Shown in pieces: positions 60,201-64,000 of a stretch of DNA of 64,000 bases. Position 1 is the first letter of the stretch. Every line of letters starts with the position of its first letter. The stretch is from Atriophallophorus winterbourni (Eukaryota > Platyhelminthes > Trematoda > Plagiorchiida > Microphallidae), in contig JACCGJ010005201.1 of NCBI GenBank assembly GCA_013407085.1, forward strand, positions 62,001 through 126,000. Reading direction: 5' to 3'. Under the pieces are notes generated by a model. That model worked only from the letters and a program-made list of their open reading frames with translations, made no database searches and was not told where the DNA came from. The position numbers and the translations under genes are program-made.

Positions 60201-61034
60201 TTCATTTTTGAACTCTCATAGGCTAGTGTCCAACTGTTTCCCAATACGGAGTAGCAAAACTGAAGCTGTTTCGGATTTGAAAATGTAACTGACAATCAAA
60301 ATTTTTCCATTAAACTATAAAGTCTATCTTCTGTGCGTTCATTGCATTCTAGTAATTTGTGTGGATAAATTAATATCATTTGCTGAAAATTTGTTCAAAC
60401 ATATAAAGCTCTATTCCTCTTCCGCTTCTTCTTCCTCAATAATTGACCGCTTTCAGCTGCAAAGAGGAAGTTATCGGTTTAACATTCCATGGTTCATATT
60501 ATTTCAGCGCGATTGAATTGACGGTCGTGTTCGTGTAAGGTGCTTGTTTACCCCTATACTGGCTCGCCTCTTCGCTACATAGTTTGCAGATCTCTCTAAC
60601 TTCTGCATTATAAGCTGATATACGTAAAAATGATATTTCTGTTATCGACATTATAAGCTAATCATCTTTCATGGATTATTCGTCTATTGCTCATCAAATT
60701 TTAACCAATATGGTGATTAATTTGCGAATATATTTCATGCCAAACGGTATTTTCCCTGAACCAGATGGACTGTATATTGTTATGACCAACGTCATTAAGC
60801 CAATAATTGTATCATTTACTTTCCCTGAAGCCGGTATACAGCACATGCGCAGACTTTCCTTGGTTTCTCTTCTCATCACAATGTTTTCCATTTGCTTCGT
60901 CCTAGATATCGTATGTTACATTCCTGGTGTTGTTCAGCTACTTGTTGCTGGTCGACTTCAAGATTCGTATTTCCATGGTGGAGTATGTTGTCATCGCTTG
61001 GGTCATCACGCTTTTCATTGAGGAAATCAAACAA
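17999..61034 (+). CDS. TRPM-family cation channel, N-terminal half (gene runs off the window)
   Basis: Joined exons (19) give 3741 nt, 1247 codons, in one continuous frame with GT/AG introns throughout. TRPM channels are tetrameric cation channels; the large cytoplasmic N-terminus (SLOG/MHR1-2, then ankyrin-like MHR3-4) is followed by S1-S6. In this model the leader is residues 1-70. The SLOG/MHR region covers about 71-510, including WGLKPPTLIITVFG, GCWIVTGGFHLGIMK and GTSGAADVIA. MHR3/4 covers about 511-1110 (LNRADIAREKIF, DRHDFVKLFLEQG, ELLIWSILVGKLRMA). The pre-S1 region is 1111-1190 and S1 about 1195-1220, with S2 beginning by 1225. Two long loops make it larger than vertebrate TRPMs. Flatworms have several TRPM paralogues, including the praziquantel-gated TRPM_PZQ; the length and S1 sequence are compatible with that one, but orthology is not proven. 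Pore, TRP helix and any C-terminal enzyme-like domain lie outside the window. Confidence 0.93.
18209..20464 (+). other. TRPM intron 1
   Basis: 2256 nt, gtaaga...ttcag. A short block near 19,690-19,735 (CTGTTTGCCCTCATCAAGTG) resembles the unclassified interspersed repeat, as does GATAAGGTTGGTACGGCCAA near 20,130. No other feature recognised. Confidence 0.7.
20465..20636 (+). CDS. TRPM exon 2 (SLOG domain)
   Basis: 172 nt, phase 0 in, phase 1 out (AGC G|gtgagt). Codes FCKLETTTNDSVIRDLL, then WGLKPPTLIITVFG and LKMIFKKGLWKAAES. These match the TRPM SLOG pattern in which WxLxxPxLxISVxG is followed by LxxxxxKGLxKAAxxTGAW. The join to exon 3 falls inside that motif. Confidence 0.92.
20637..23042 (+). 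other. TRPM intron 2
   Basis: 2406 nt, gtgagt...caag. Around 21,960-22,260 it contains blocks of the unclassified repeat (GATTCGTTGTACGAATCA and similar). Otherwise nothing recognised. Confidence 0.7.
23043..23209 (+). CDS. TRPM exon 3 (SLOG domain)
   Basis: 167 nt, phase 1 in, phase 0 out (GAG|gtagga). Codes CWIVTGGFHLGIMKLTGEAV, the counterpart of the near-universal TRPM motif GAWIxTGGxNxGVxxxVGxAV, then MMAFGVASWDCVAKNELL, matching the IGIAPWGxVxxxxxL segment. Confidence 0.95.
23210..25116 (+). other. TRPM intron 3
   Basis: 1907 nt. At 23,248-23,283 it holds a 36-base block (TTTGCTGAAAATTTGTTTGA, continuing to AATAAAGCTCTAT) repeated almost exactly at 60,379-60,414. The GC-richer patch 23,820-24,060 and the open frame at 24,489-24,307 (minus) look repeat-derived but were not identified. 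Confidence 0.65.
25117..25809 (+). CDS. TRPM exon 4 (SLOG domain with long insertion)
   Basis: 693 nt, phase 0/0, the largest exon. It opens with an acidic stretch (about exon residues 7-18), then ALDPNHNFFVLVESG, matching the TRPM LxxxHSHFILVDDG segment, and RARFERCISQW. A Ser/Thr/Gly/Gln-rich insertion of about 125 residues follows (25,330-25,704). The fold resumes with LLVPMCGLVVGGDRFTLRQV, matching TRPM VPxVxxVxEGGxxTxxxV, and ends PIVVTK at the donor gtatgc. Confidence 0.93.
26506..26612 (+). CDS. TRPM exon 5 (SLOG/MHR)
   Basis: 107 nt, phase 0 in, phase 2 out (GCT AG|gtgagt). Codes GTSGAADVIAFGLDAANKM, the counterpart of the TRPM GSGRxADVIA motif that closes the SLOG fold, then an acidic run ending PVPLEA. 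Confidence 0.93.
26670..26765 (+). repeat. Unclassified interspersed repeat, short copy in intron 5
   Basis: TTGCTCACAACCCCATACTT, then TCCTGGCTGTTTGCCCTC and GGCAGCAAGATTAGGTTCAG: the first third of the repeat seen at 5708 and 27,498. It fills about a third of the 274-nt intron (26,613-26,886). Confidence 0.65.
26887..27065 (+). CDS. TRPM exon 6 (MHR2)
   Basis: 179 nt, phase 2 in, phase 1 out. Codes IGSIIEEFLSDMHPDC, then EIINEYSNLVSVFDMEEDSD and LISSLLAS. I chose the donor at 27,066 (AGTG|gtcagt) over 27,063 because it fits the consensus better; both are in the same phase and differ by one residue. Confidence 0.85.
27498..27845 (+). repeat. Unclassified interspersed repeat, longest copy
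   Basis: Runs from GTGGTGCTCACATCCCCATC through TCTGGCTGTCTGCCGTCATC, GGTGGAGACAGTAAGATCAG, GCCTTGAAACAGT and GTATGCCACTGTTGGATAAA to AATCACAAAGTGATTCCTG, about 350 bases. It gives the best idea of the full unit. Located in TRPM intron 6 (27,066-28,833), where nothing else was recognised except unplaced GC-richer sequence at 27,880-28,130. Confidence 0.7.
28834..28949 (+). CDS. TRPM exon 7 (start of MHR3)
   Basis: 116 nt, phase 1 in, phase 0 out (AAA|gtaagc). Codes AGSIVASDQINLEQLEITLT and LNRADIAREKIFLENKKWK, a clear match to the TRPM segment with LxLALxWNRVDIARSxIF. Confidence 0.95.
28950..31882 (+). other. TRPM intron 7
   Basis: 2933 nt. Contains the non-LTR fragment at about 29,670-30,330. 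The minus-strand open frame at 30,685-30,449 and the rest of the intron show nothing recognisable. Confidence 0.65.
29670..30330 (+). pseudogene. Non-LTR retrotransposon, ORF2 C-terminal fragment
   Basis: Frameshifted start (counterpart of YGSEVKTG), then an open stretch SHLLRQRRLRWLGHVYRMEN, RIPKDLLYGEL, GRPHLRYKDVCKRDMKALDI (29,842-30,036). After a stop (TAG, where Trp is expected) come SLWRHCVKRRL and a Cys pair YGCQRCGRDC. This is the standard RTE/BovB-like tail with its terminal Cys-rich knuckle. The RT domain is absent. A CAA-rich tract at 30,310-30,330 may be the 3' tail. Confidence 0.8.
31883..32032 (+). CDS. TRPM exon 8 (MHR3, ankyrin-like)
   Basis: 150 nt, phase 0/0, exactly 50 residues. 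ALMGDRHDFVKLFLEQG matches TRPM ALxxDRVDFVKLLxENG, and FLTVYMLEKLY matches FLTxxRLEELY. Ends LKNM at donor gtaatt. Confidence 0.95.
32033..32066 (+). other. TRPM intron 8, 34-nt micro-intron
   Basis: Runs gtaattta...tattttcag, only 34 nt. Retention would bring a TAA stop in the third intron codon and shift the frame. Very short introns of this size are known in flatworm genes. It sits between introns of 2.9 and 4.5 kb. Confidence 0.8.
32067..32120 (+). CDS. TRPM exon 9 (54 nt)
   Basis: Phase 0/0, 18 residues, SSKVAIFNKMWEYNRSHR, ending CGG|gtgagt. The position and the aromatic/basic pattern fit the TRPM segment FHLVRDVKxG that leads to the LIDIGLVIEYLMG helix coded by the next exon. Skipping it would keep the frame. 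Confidence 0.75.
32700..32885 (-). mobile_element. Penelope-like element terminal fragment
   Basis: Homologous to the terminal repeats near 680-940 and 2675-2930, sharing TCCATAATCATGAAAAGAAA, TTGGTAACGTTTCGCTTC and GTCAGTACGAACCGG. The sense strand of the element is minus. Only the terminal repeat is present; no PLE coding sequence was found next to it. Confidence 0.7.
32801..32844 (-). ncRNA. Hammerhead-like ribozyme lacking stem III (copy D)
   Basis: Best-preserved copy. On the minus strand: TTGGT (32,840-32,844), CTGACGA (32,833-32,839), stem II AGCTTC to GAAGC, then GAAACGTT and ACCAA (32,801-32,805). TTGGT/ACCAA form stem I. Between GAAA and stem I only CGTT remains, so stem III is missing; AACGTT is self-complementary and could pair between two molecules. 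Cleavage would be expected after GTT. There is one extra A before stem II. Hammerhead variants without stem III that act as dimers are known from PLEs; activity here is inferred. Confidence 0.65.
36362..36417 (+). repeat. (ATT)n microsatellite
   Basis: ATT units with two GTT interruptions, followed by an AATA/AATG-rich run to about 36,450. Confidence 0.9.
36594..36726 (+). CDS. TRPM exon 10 (MHR3/4)
   Basis: 133 nt, phase 0 in, phase 1 out (GTA G|gttcgt). LRDVGKVIKALVGDFYHPLY matches TRPM LIDIGLVIEYLMGGxYRxxY, and YLSKEFQAKLLPEK matches YTRKRFRxLY. The first residues, QSSKVA, repeat the start of exon 9. Confidence 0.92.
36727..39081 (+). other. TRPM intron 10
   Basis: 2355 nt. The only feature is the two-strand open block at about 37,979-38,420. 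Confidence 0.65.
37979..38420 (-). repeat. Unidentified, probably repeat-derived ORF block
   Basis: Minus strand is open for 145 codons (38,416-37,979) with many Arg, His and Cys residues; the plus strand is open for 91 codons over the same area. GC content is well above the surrounding intron. No splice acceptor suits the plus frame, so I do not include it in the channel. The peptide has the look of a dispersed repeat ORF, but I cannot name the family. Confidence 0.35.
39082..39438 (+). CDS. TRPM exon 11 (long loop, part 1)
   Basis: 357 nt, phase 1 in, phase 1 out with donor GAGCA|gtaggt. Opens VARNAKRRGG, then an acidic run and a Ser/Gly/Thr-rich stretch with no TRPM homology. It corresponds to the variable loop between MHR3 and MHR4. 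An alternative donor at 39,229 (ATAG|gtaaag) is also phase 1 and would shorten it by 210 nt. I prefer the longer form because the extra part is open and clearly GC-richer than the intron. Confidence 0.75.
39439..41568 (+). other. TRPM intron 11
   Basis: 2130 nt. Contains a decayed PLE terminal fragment at about 40,285-40,400. Nothing else recognised. Confidence 0.6.
40285..40400 (-). mobile_element. Decayed Penelope-like terminal fragment with hammerhead relic
   Basis: TTTGGTATCGTTTCACTCTG (40,311-40,330) aligns with the TTGGTAACGTTTCGC block of the PLE terminal repeats, and TTTAAATTGGATTCACCTGC with their TTCAATTCGCC region. The CTGACGA box is lost, so any ribozyme is dead. Confidence 0.45.
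41569..42123 (+). CDS. TRPM exon 12 (long loop, part 2)
   Basis: 555 nt, phase 1 in, phase 1 out (GGA G|gtaaga). Codes a Pro/Ser/Arg-rich segment (RYRRRPSLENLNDIPIPG), a short Cys/Trp-containing stretch NCCLRFVSWCKGLFGRAK, and an Ala/Thr-rich end (MAALAAATAATAVADP). No TRPM homology; inserted loop between MHR3 and MHR4. RRRPS resembles a basophilic kinase site (inference). Confidence 0.88.
42124..45095 (+). other. TRPM intron 12
   Basis: 2972 nt. Contains an RTE-type fragment at about 43,785-44,380. Nothing else recognised. Confidence 0.6.
43785..44380 (+). pseudogene. RTE-type non-LTR fragment, heavily decayed
   Basis: Frame-shifting translation gives KNKIHVYQATIHQVLYMDVG (counterpart of the KxRVYxxxVRSVLLYG motif), LMLVVRYTGQVSNAAVR and RRQRLKWFGRAI (counterpart of HRLRWLGHVLRM). 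This is the C-terminal part of an RTE-like ORF2 with many stops. It differs from the fragment at 29,670 and belongs to another subfamily. Confidence 0.55.
45096..45208 (+). CDS. TRPM exon 13 (MHR4)
   Basis: 113 nt, phase 1 in, phase 0 out (AAG|gtgggt). RPARELLIWSILVGKLRMA followed by ELFWTMEK matches the TRPM block ELMVWAVLMKRQKMA then FFWQ. Its first codon is completed by the last G of exon 12. Confidence 0.92.
45658..45813 (+). repeat. 78-bp tandem duplication
   Basis: CATCAACTAGTATTCCATAA starts at 45,658 and CATCAACTAGTGTACCGTAA at 45,736. Both copies contain AGCAAGTCAGGA and TTAGTTACGG and end in CTTTAT; they differ at roughly one position in eight. Confidence 0.85.
46930..49738 (+). 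mobile_element. CR1-like LINE, nearly full ORF2, decayed
   Basis: Starts within the apurinic endonuclease (AITETWYSFQLIETELSIPN about 46,992-47,050, then MIGLVYRSPSSTESYNERL and KLIMGDINLHTLYL, GLSDHSVLVFDYV near 47,522). It runs through the reverse transcriptase and the C-terminal tail (FKAKLDLHVQ), and ends in one and a half ATCCTTGA units at 49,727-49,738. Stops at about 47,356, 47,608 and 47,812 and a frameshift near 48,440-48,465 make it non-functional. It is in the sense orientation relative to the channel, and its tail is 17 nt from the exon 14 acceptor. Confidence 0.85.
48100..49217 (+). pseudogene. Reverse transcriptase domain of the CR1-like LINE
   Basis: Two open segments (48,100-48,465 and 48,438-49,217) joined by a frameshift. 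Motifs: RKSPGADGITPNVLRF, NYRPVTLLPVIAKVMERIV, LAQHGFRSHGSCLTNLL, YLDISKAFGRVNH (usual form KAFDRVNH), GVQQGSMLGPLLFLIYI and LFADDMKIW. The three catalytic aspartates (LDIS and FADD) are still present; the breaks are elsewhere. Confidence 0.9.
49756..49856 (+). CDS. TRPM exon 14 (MHR4)
   Basis: 101 nt, phase 0 in, phase 2 out (GCA AA|gtacgt). EPIAGALLASILLTSLGN matches TRPM EAMAKALVACKLYKAMA, and DKEDYRSFAK leads into exon 15. The phase-2 donor is required by the exon 15 frame. The acceptor tract CCCTCTCTCTCTTTCAAG directly follows the LINE tail. Confidence 0.92.
51249..51500 (+). repeat. LTR-like repeat family, copy 1
   Basis: Blocks TTGGGACACAATCGACAAAT, ACATCGAGGGTCCACGAATC and GGACGGGAAATGAGACTTGG recur in altered form just downstream at 51,690-51,830 and in reverse orientation at about 61,190-61,480. 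The minus strand is open for 145 codons (51,686-51,249), which I regard as incidental. Class uncertain; LTR-retroelement leader suspected from the copy at 61 kb. Confidence 0.5.
51690..51830 (+). repeat. LTR-like repeat family, copy 2 (partial)
   Basis: GCGTGGTTAATGTTCGATGG and GGACAAGAAATGAGGTTTGG correspond to GACGTGGTTAATGTTACATC and GGACGGGAAATGAGACTTGG in copy 1, about 340-360 bases upstream. A decayed neighbouring copy. Confidence 0.5.
51937..52162 (+). CDS. TRPM exon 15 (MHR4 to pre-S1)
   Basis: 226 nt, phase 2 in, phase 0 out (AGG|gtaagt). NFQERAEGVLNECYREDEHR matches the TRPM FxxLAxELLDQSYKxDEQ helix, VIRLAAEGQSIKFMAHPCCQ matches LxLAVAAKHRDFIAHTCSQ, and TNTWNGNLSTKNSV matches TDMWMGRLRMRKNS. 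Confidence 0.95.
52163..54114 (+). other. TRPM intron 15
   Basis: 1952 nt. A divergent copy of the unclassified repeat lies at about 52,470-52,625 (CCATCACACCCACC, CGACCGGTTGCG, GTTCGTATCAACCTTATCCA). Open frames at 53,044 and 53,349 show no motif. Confidence 0.6.
54115..54210 (+). CDS. TRPM exon 16 (pre-S1)
   Basis: 96 nt, phase 0/0, 32 residues (GAG|gtgaga). YFLGIVCGLTLPFFIPKVIL is the hydrophobic segment that in TRPMs (usual form ILGILLPPSIL) precedes the linker to S1; HAGEEE begins an acidic linker. Confidence 0.92.
55000..55115 (-). mobile_element. Decayed Penelope-like terminal fragment with hammerhead relic
   Basis: AATAACGTTTCGCCTCTGAC (55,065-55,084) and GCGGACCAAGGGTGACACTC align with the PLE terminal repeat. 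On the minus strand TTGGT and GAAACGTT survive, but the CTGACGA box reads CCGCTGA and stem I no longer pairs. Confidence 0.5.
55618..56080. repeat. Unclassified interspersed repeat, two or three partial copies
   Basis: Plus-sense block at 55,618-55,690 (GTGGTGCCCACATGACTTCT, ATAGCTGTTTGCCGTCAT), minus-sense block at 55,805-55,870 (TTTGCTATCTCCACCTGATG), and another plus-sense start at 56,025-56,075 (GCTCACATCCCCATCCAATG). Again an inverted arrangement. Confidence 0.55.
56357..56445 (+). CDS. TRPM exon 17 (acidic/Ser linker)
   Basis: 89 nt, phase 0 in, phase 2 out (AAA GG|gtaatt). Codes ESSSSGQTATEVNDESGM and ends CGKTEGKG. Low-complexity cytoplasmic linker between the pre-S1 helix and S1; it has no homologous sequence in vertebrate TRPMs and is placed by its splice sites and phase. 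Confidence 0.82.
56446..58782 (+). other. TRPM intron 17
   Basis: 2337 nt. About 56,450-57,595 has nothing recognised; the 3' half is the truncated CR1-like copy. Confidence 0.65.
57600..58730 (+). mobile_element. CR1-like LINE, 5'-truncated, decayed
   Basis: Colinear with 48,530-49,738 of the longer copy: counterparts of KELDRSS, CYLDISKAF, GVLSNKF, PLLF, LFADNLKIW and the C-terminal RRHTLSLYIPKSGIDCRSHF and FKAKF (58,460-58,640), in several frames. The catalytic box reads FADN. It ends with two ATCCTTGA octamers at 58,714-58,729, sense orientation, about 53 nt before the exon 18 acceptor. Confidence 0.8.
58783..58876 (+). CDS. TRPM exon 18 (pre-S1 and start of S1)
   Basis: 94 nt, phase 2 in, phase 0 out (ACG|gtaagt). 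Acceptor tract TCTATTCTATTTTCCGTTAAG. Codes RKSFREGTREYIQQIRDFYM, then APVIRFVYNT. FYMAPVIRFVYN aligns without gaps to the start of TRPM8-type S1 (FFTSPFVVFSWN). The second-last codon, AAC (58,871-58,873), is the Asn discussed in the findings. Confidence 0.92.
58877..60905 (+). other. TRPM intron 18
   Basis: 2029 nt, gtaagt...cctag. Contains the 36-base block shared with 23,248 at 60,379-60,414, followed by a TTC-rich run. Open frame 60,671-61,021 overlaps exon 19 in another frame and is not coding. Confidence 0.65.
60906..61034 (+). CDS. TRPM exon 19 (S1 and start of S2)
   Basis: 129 nt, phase 0/0, 43 residues. ISYVTFLVLFSYLLLVDFK completes S1 (TRPM8 counterpart VFYIAFLLLFAYVLLMDF). VEYVVIAWVITLFIEEIKQ is S2, matching LVLYSLVFVLFCDEVRQ and ending at donor gtaagt. 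The Glu and Gln of the EEIKQ end align with the two S2 residues that bind Ca2+ in TRPM2, 4 and 8. Confidence 0.95.
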
Positions 61035-64000
61035 GTAAGTCTTTCCATGAGATTTAGCGTTCAACTTATGCAACGCTAATATCAAAAATAACATTCCAAA
61101 GTATTGTGGCTAGTTACATTGGGTGTTATGCGATGATAAATAGTGTCCTAATGTACATAAATATATATTGTTTACGATGTCTTATAAACTTTCACGACTA
61201 ACTTCATGACAGCCGCGTTGAGCGTATGAAGACCTAATAAAATATACATATCCTTCTGTATGGGTGTGGAAGGTTACGACAGGCCAATCGAGGGCATCTA
61301 TTTCCCGTCCCAATGCCCATTACGTTGATTGCACAGGTTTCGAGGACACTCGATCTTATATTAACAGCCTCATCCCCACGTTTCACACCCTGTTGTCCAT
61401 TGTGTACCAATGAATTGGTACACCTTTAAAAAGTTACACCACGTTCAACCACGAATCGCATGACATAAGAGAACACCAATTTGTTAAACACGTTTATTAC
61501 ATACATGACAAAGAATAAAACACGCCTATCTTATATAGGTGAATTTCGGTACCACAACACTTTCATTGACATTTCAGTACTGGTTGTCACTGTGATCTGA
61601 TTTATCGATCGATTTCTGCCTATCGGTTCAATTCAAGCCCTCTCCACTTTGGCCGACCTTGATAACTTGCATATCGTTCAATAGCTGCTGATGTTATTCA
61701 TCCTCCCGTGTTCCCAAGGATGACATTGCTCTAACCGTTCTGCTGTAATTCTTCGGAAAACCGAATTAGTTCGGTTGTGCGATTGTTCTCCTCGGGCGTT
61801 TCGGCGCATCCTGCTCTGGTGTTCTGCTGGAGGGTGGCTTTCTGGATATCGTCTCAAAGCACATGATTAGCTTGGTTGTCTTGGGATCAAGATGGTTGGA
61901 TCTTTCAAAATTTGGTGTTTTGAAGTTAAAAACGTTTTACCGTTAGGTGATAATACGTTCTCAAAGTCATTAGTCACGGAACATTGTAAAACCGCTACTA
62001 GAATGTTTATCTTTGCACACCAATTATGCATTATTCGTAGAGAGTTATGTTATAGAGGAACAAAAAATCCTATTTCAAACCGTCAAAATATAATTTTCTA
62101 TGATTGAATCTAAGTTGAGCAGTGTGATTCTAAATAGAATTTATGCGCCATAGATGCAATTACCCGGCAATTGAGTTCAACCAAAAATAAAGCTAAAATG
62201 TATCAGTATTTCGAATTCTGCTGTTCAACTTTTTGCTGAATATTCATTCTAATATCCCACATCCCCTTTTTACCAAACAGATTGCTTGGGTAAGTTGAAA
62301 TTCAGTATCGATTCTGAAATATCATTTATTTTATTTCCACTTTTCTGATAATTTGTGCCAAATTCATTAACCGAACTCAGACATTAGCATCAGTAGAGCA
62401 CAACCCTTCTTCACTTAAATCGAACGAACGTTTTTCATTGGCGTGAATAAACCACTCTAAATCGTGTTGTCGAATTAAGGTGAACATATATTGCTGACAA
62501 TGTTTAGAGAGTACCTCTTCGTTCAGCATTCTTTTTGGATTGCTGAATAGTGAGAGGTCAATCCTTTCGCTCAGCGTATTCCGAAAAATTAGTGCACAAC
62601 TCTAGTTAATCTCTCTAGTTAATTCTAGCCACTTAAAAAGTGCAATTTGAATAATCAAAATATCTATAGGGCATCATTCTCTCACTATTTCGATTTTGAG
62701 GACTGTGCCGAATGCCGGCCTATGTACAAGGTGTAGCTTTTATTTGCCTCAGCAAGTAAGACCACTTATATGGCAAAAGTAGCGACAAAATGTGTCTAAA
62801 AATGTCTAAAAATCACTTTTTAGGTGACAACTTCAAACAGCAAAAGAGCTAATTATGGTAGATTGGAAAAGTGTTGCCGGTTCGTAAGCGATGTTGATAG
62901 GAGCGCATATTAGCTGACATAACAGACTTGCCTGGCGCGTTAGACAATTTAGCCACAAAATTTAACAAATCTATGTCAACTAGACGTAGAGATTAAAATG
63001 CCATGATTCTTCATGTTTGTGGTATTTGATGAAAAAGGTATACAAGCCACTGACACGATGACAAGAATGACTTGACAACTCCTTTGAAACTAGGTTGAAG
63101 TTGTCCGATGCACTTAATGGTTTTTCTTGCATAATCAGAAATTTTCCTCAAGAAGGATCGTAAATTTGCCTTGCCCGTTTTTTATTGGCGCTCGCAAGTA
63201 TTAGTACGTGATTCGAATAAGATTGTCGAATACAGCTTGACAAAGCGAAACTGAAGTTCAGCGGTTCGGTCCCTGACGGTATTCTCGTATTCGAGAAATC
63301 ACCATTGGGCATCTCTGATCGATGACAGCAAGCACAGCGATAAGCAGTTTGCGCGATGTCCTCGTGAGCAACGTTCATCAGACGCTCTCCAAGAGCACTT
63401 CACAATGGGTCTCCAAAGTTGGACAATCATGCACAATAACAATAATAATTATACTAATAAAAATAAATGAAATTCTAATAACAATTTTGTATTATACTGT
63501 TGTATTATACTTTATCGTGAATTATGTGAAAACAGGCATTTTATTTTAAATGAAAATTATATGTTCAATGATTCAGTTTATGGTGTGCTCAAGTTAAGTG
63601 GCTCATATTCAGTGTTCAAAATAAATTGAGTTAATCTAAATTGGATTCAGTGGAGCGTAAGAGTCGGTAATGTAAGCACCCTTTCTTATCGGGAGTGAGA
63701 TTTGTTACGAAAATGTGCGCAAATTCTAGCACAAATTAAACATAGCATCAATAAAAATCTAAAATCTAATTGAATGATCAGCCGCTTTTGACGTCAAATG
63801 AACTGGTAATCGTTTGGTTAATTACGTGCTCGCAGGCAACACGTCATTGTCGGACGTTAGCGCGATTGAACCAAACACTCCAAAATTGTAATGAAACTCC
63901 CATGGTTATTGAGCGTGTCTTGAAACAACCACTTACGTCTAGTTTACAGTCAGATTTATGGCAATTCTCAATGATTCATCCACCATCAATTCTGTCGCGA
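61035..64000 (+). other. TRPM intron 19 (continues beyond the window)
   Basis: No exon matching S3-S6 was found in any frame. Apart from the LTR-like region at 61,190-61,880, nothing recognised. Confidence 0.55.
61190..61880 (-). mobile_element. LTR-like segment plus adjoining leader
   Basis: Read on the minus strand, a GC-richer block (about 61,880-61,570) is followed by CCTATATAAG (61,529-61,538) and, 32 nt further, AATAAA (61,493-61,498). Next comes the region shared with 51,249-51,500 (GTACACAATGGACAAC, GTCCTCGAAACCTGTG, GGACGGGAAATAGATGC), down to about 61,190. A TATA box close upstream of a polyadenylation signal is typical of a compact LTR. Ends and target duplication were not located. 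Confidence 0.4.

Noticed and set aside
60671..61021. 116-codon ORF overlapping exon 19
   Set aside because: It is in a different frame from the S1-S2 sequence, which has clear homology and phase agreement.
62284..62292. Nine-base micro-exon between an AG and GTAAG
   Set aside because: No support for such a micro-exon between S2 and S3 in TRPM genes, and AG...GTAAG pairs this close arise by chance in AT-rich DNA.
1..64000. CRISPR arrays, tRNA or rRNA genes
   Set aside because: No regularly spaced direct repeats and no cloverleaf or conserved rRNA segment was seen; the content is eukaryotic.

Overview
This window reads as nuclear DNA of a digenean trematode (flatworm). It is AT-rich and full of decayed non-LTR and Penelope-like retroelements of trematode type, and it carries one large gene split into many short exons by kilobase-sized introns. 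There is no bacterial operon structure, and I found no rRNA, tRNA or CRISPR array. The genus cannot be fixed from the sequence alone.

Region 1 (1 to about 17,990) is intergenic. It holds two Penelope-like element (PLE) copies arranged head to head (about 680-4060), an internally deleted RTE-type element (about 6030-6957, minus strand), a PLE 3' fragment (about 9860-10805), two 3' fragments of a CR1-like LINE (10815-11375 and about 14280-14877), copies of a short interspersed repeat, and microsatellites. No host gene was recognised here.

Region 2 (17,999 to the right edge) is a single plus-strand gene for a TRPM-family cation channel. I could place 19 exons covering the N-terminal half: the leader, the SLOG/MHR cytoplasmic domains, the pre-S1 region, S1 and the start of S2. 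All neighbouring exons agree in splice phase, and the modelled coding length is 3741 nt (1247 codons), ending in phase 0 at 61,034. The rest of the channel (S2 end to S6, TRP helix, C-terminal domain) lies beyond the window; 61,035-64,000 looks like intron. The protein is longer than a typical vertebrate TRPM N-terminal region because of a Ser/Gly-rich insertion inside the SLOG domain (exon 4), a very long loop coded by exons 11 and 12, and an acidic/Ser-rich linker in exon 17. Trematode TRPM channels include the praziquantel target TRPM_PZQ. Whether this is that orthologue or a paralogue cannot be settled here, but S1 carries an Asn at the position I align with the residue reported to separate praziquantel-sensitive from insensitive channels.

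The introns carry a decayed but nearly full-length CR1-like LINE (about 46,930-49,738), a second truncated copy (about 57,600-58,730), RTE-type 3' fragments (about 29,670-30,330 and 43,785-44,380), PLE terminal fragments, an LTR-like repeat family, and many copies of an unclassified short repeat. The most striking non-coding signal is a set of hammerhead-like ribozyme motifs of the kind lacking stem III in the PLE terminal repeats; the copy at 32,801-32,844 keeps the key core elements.
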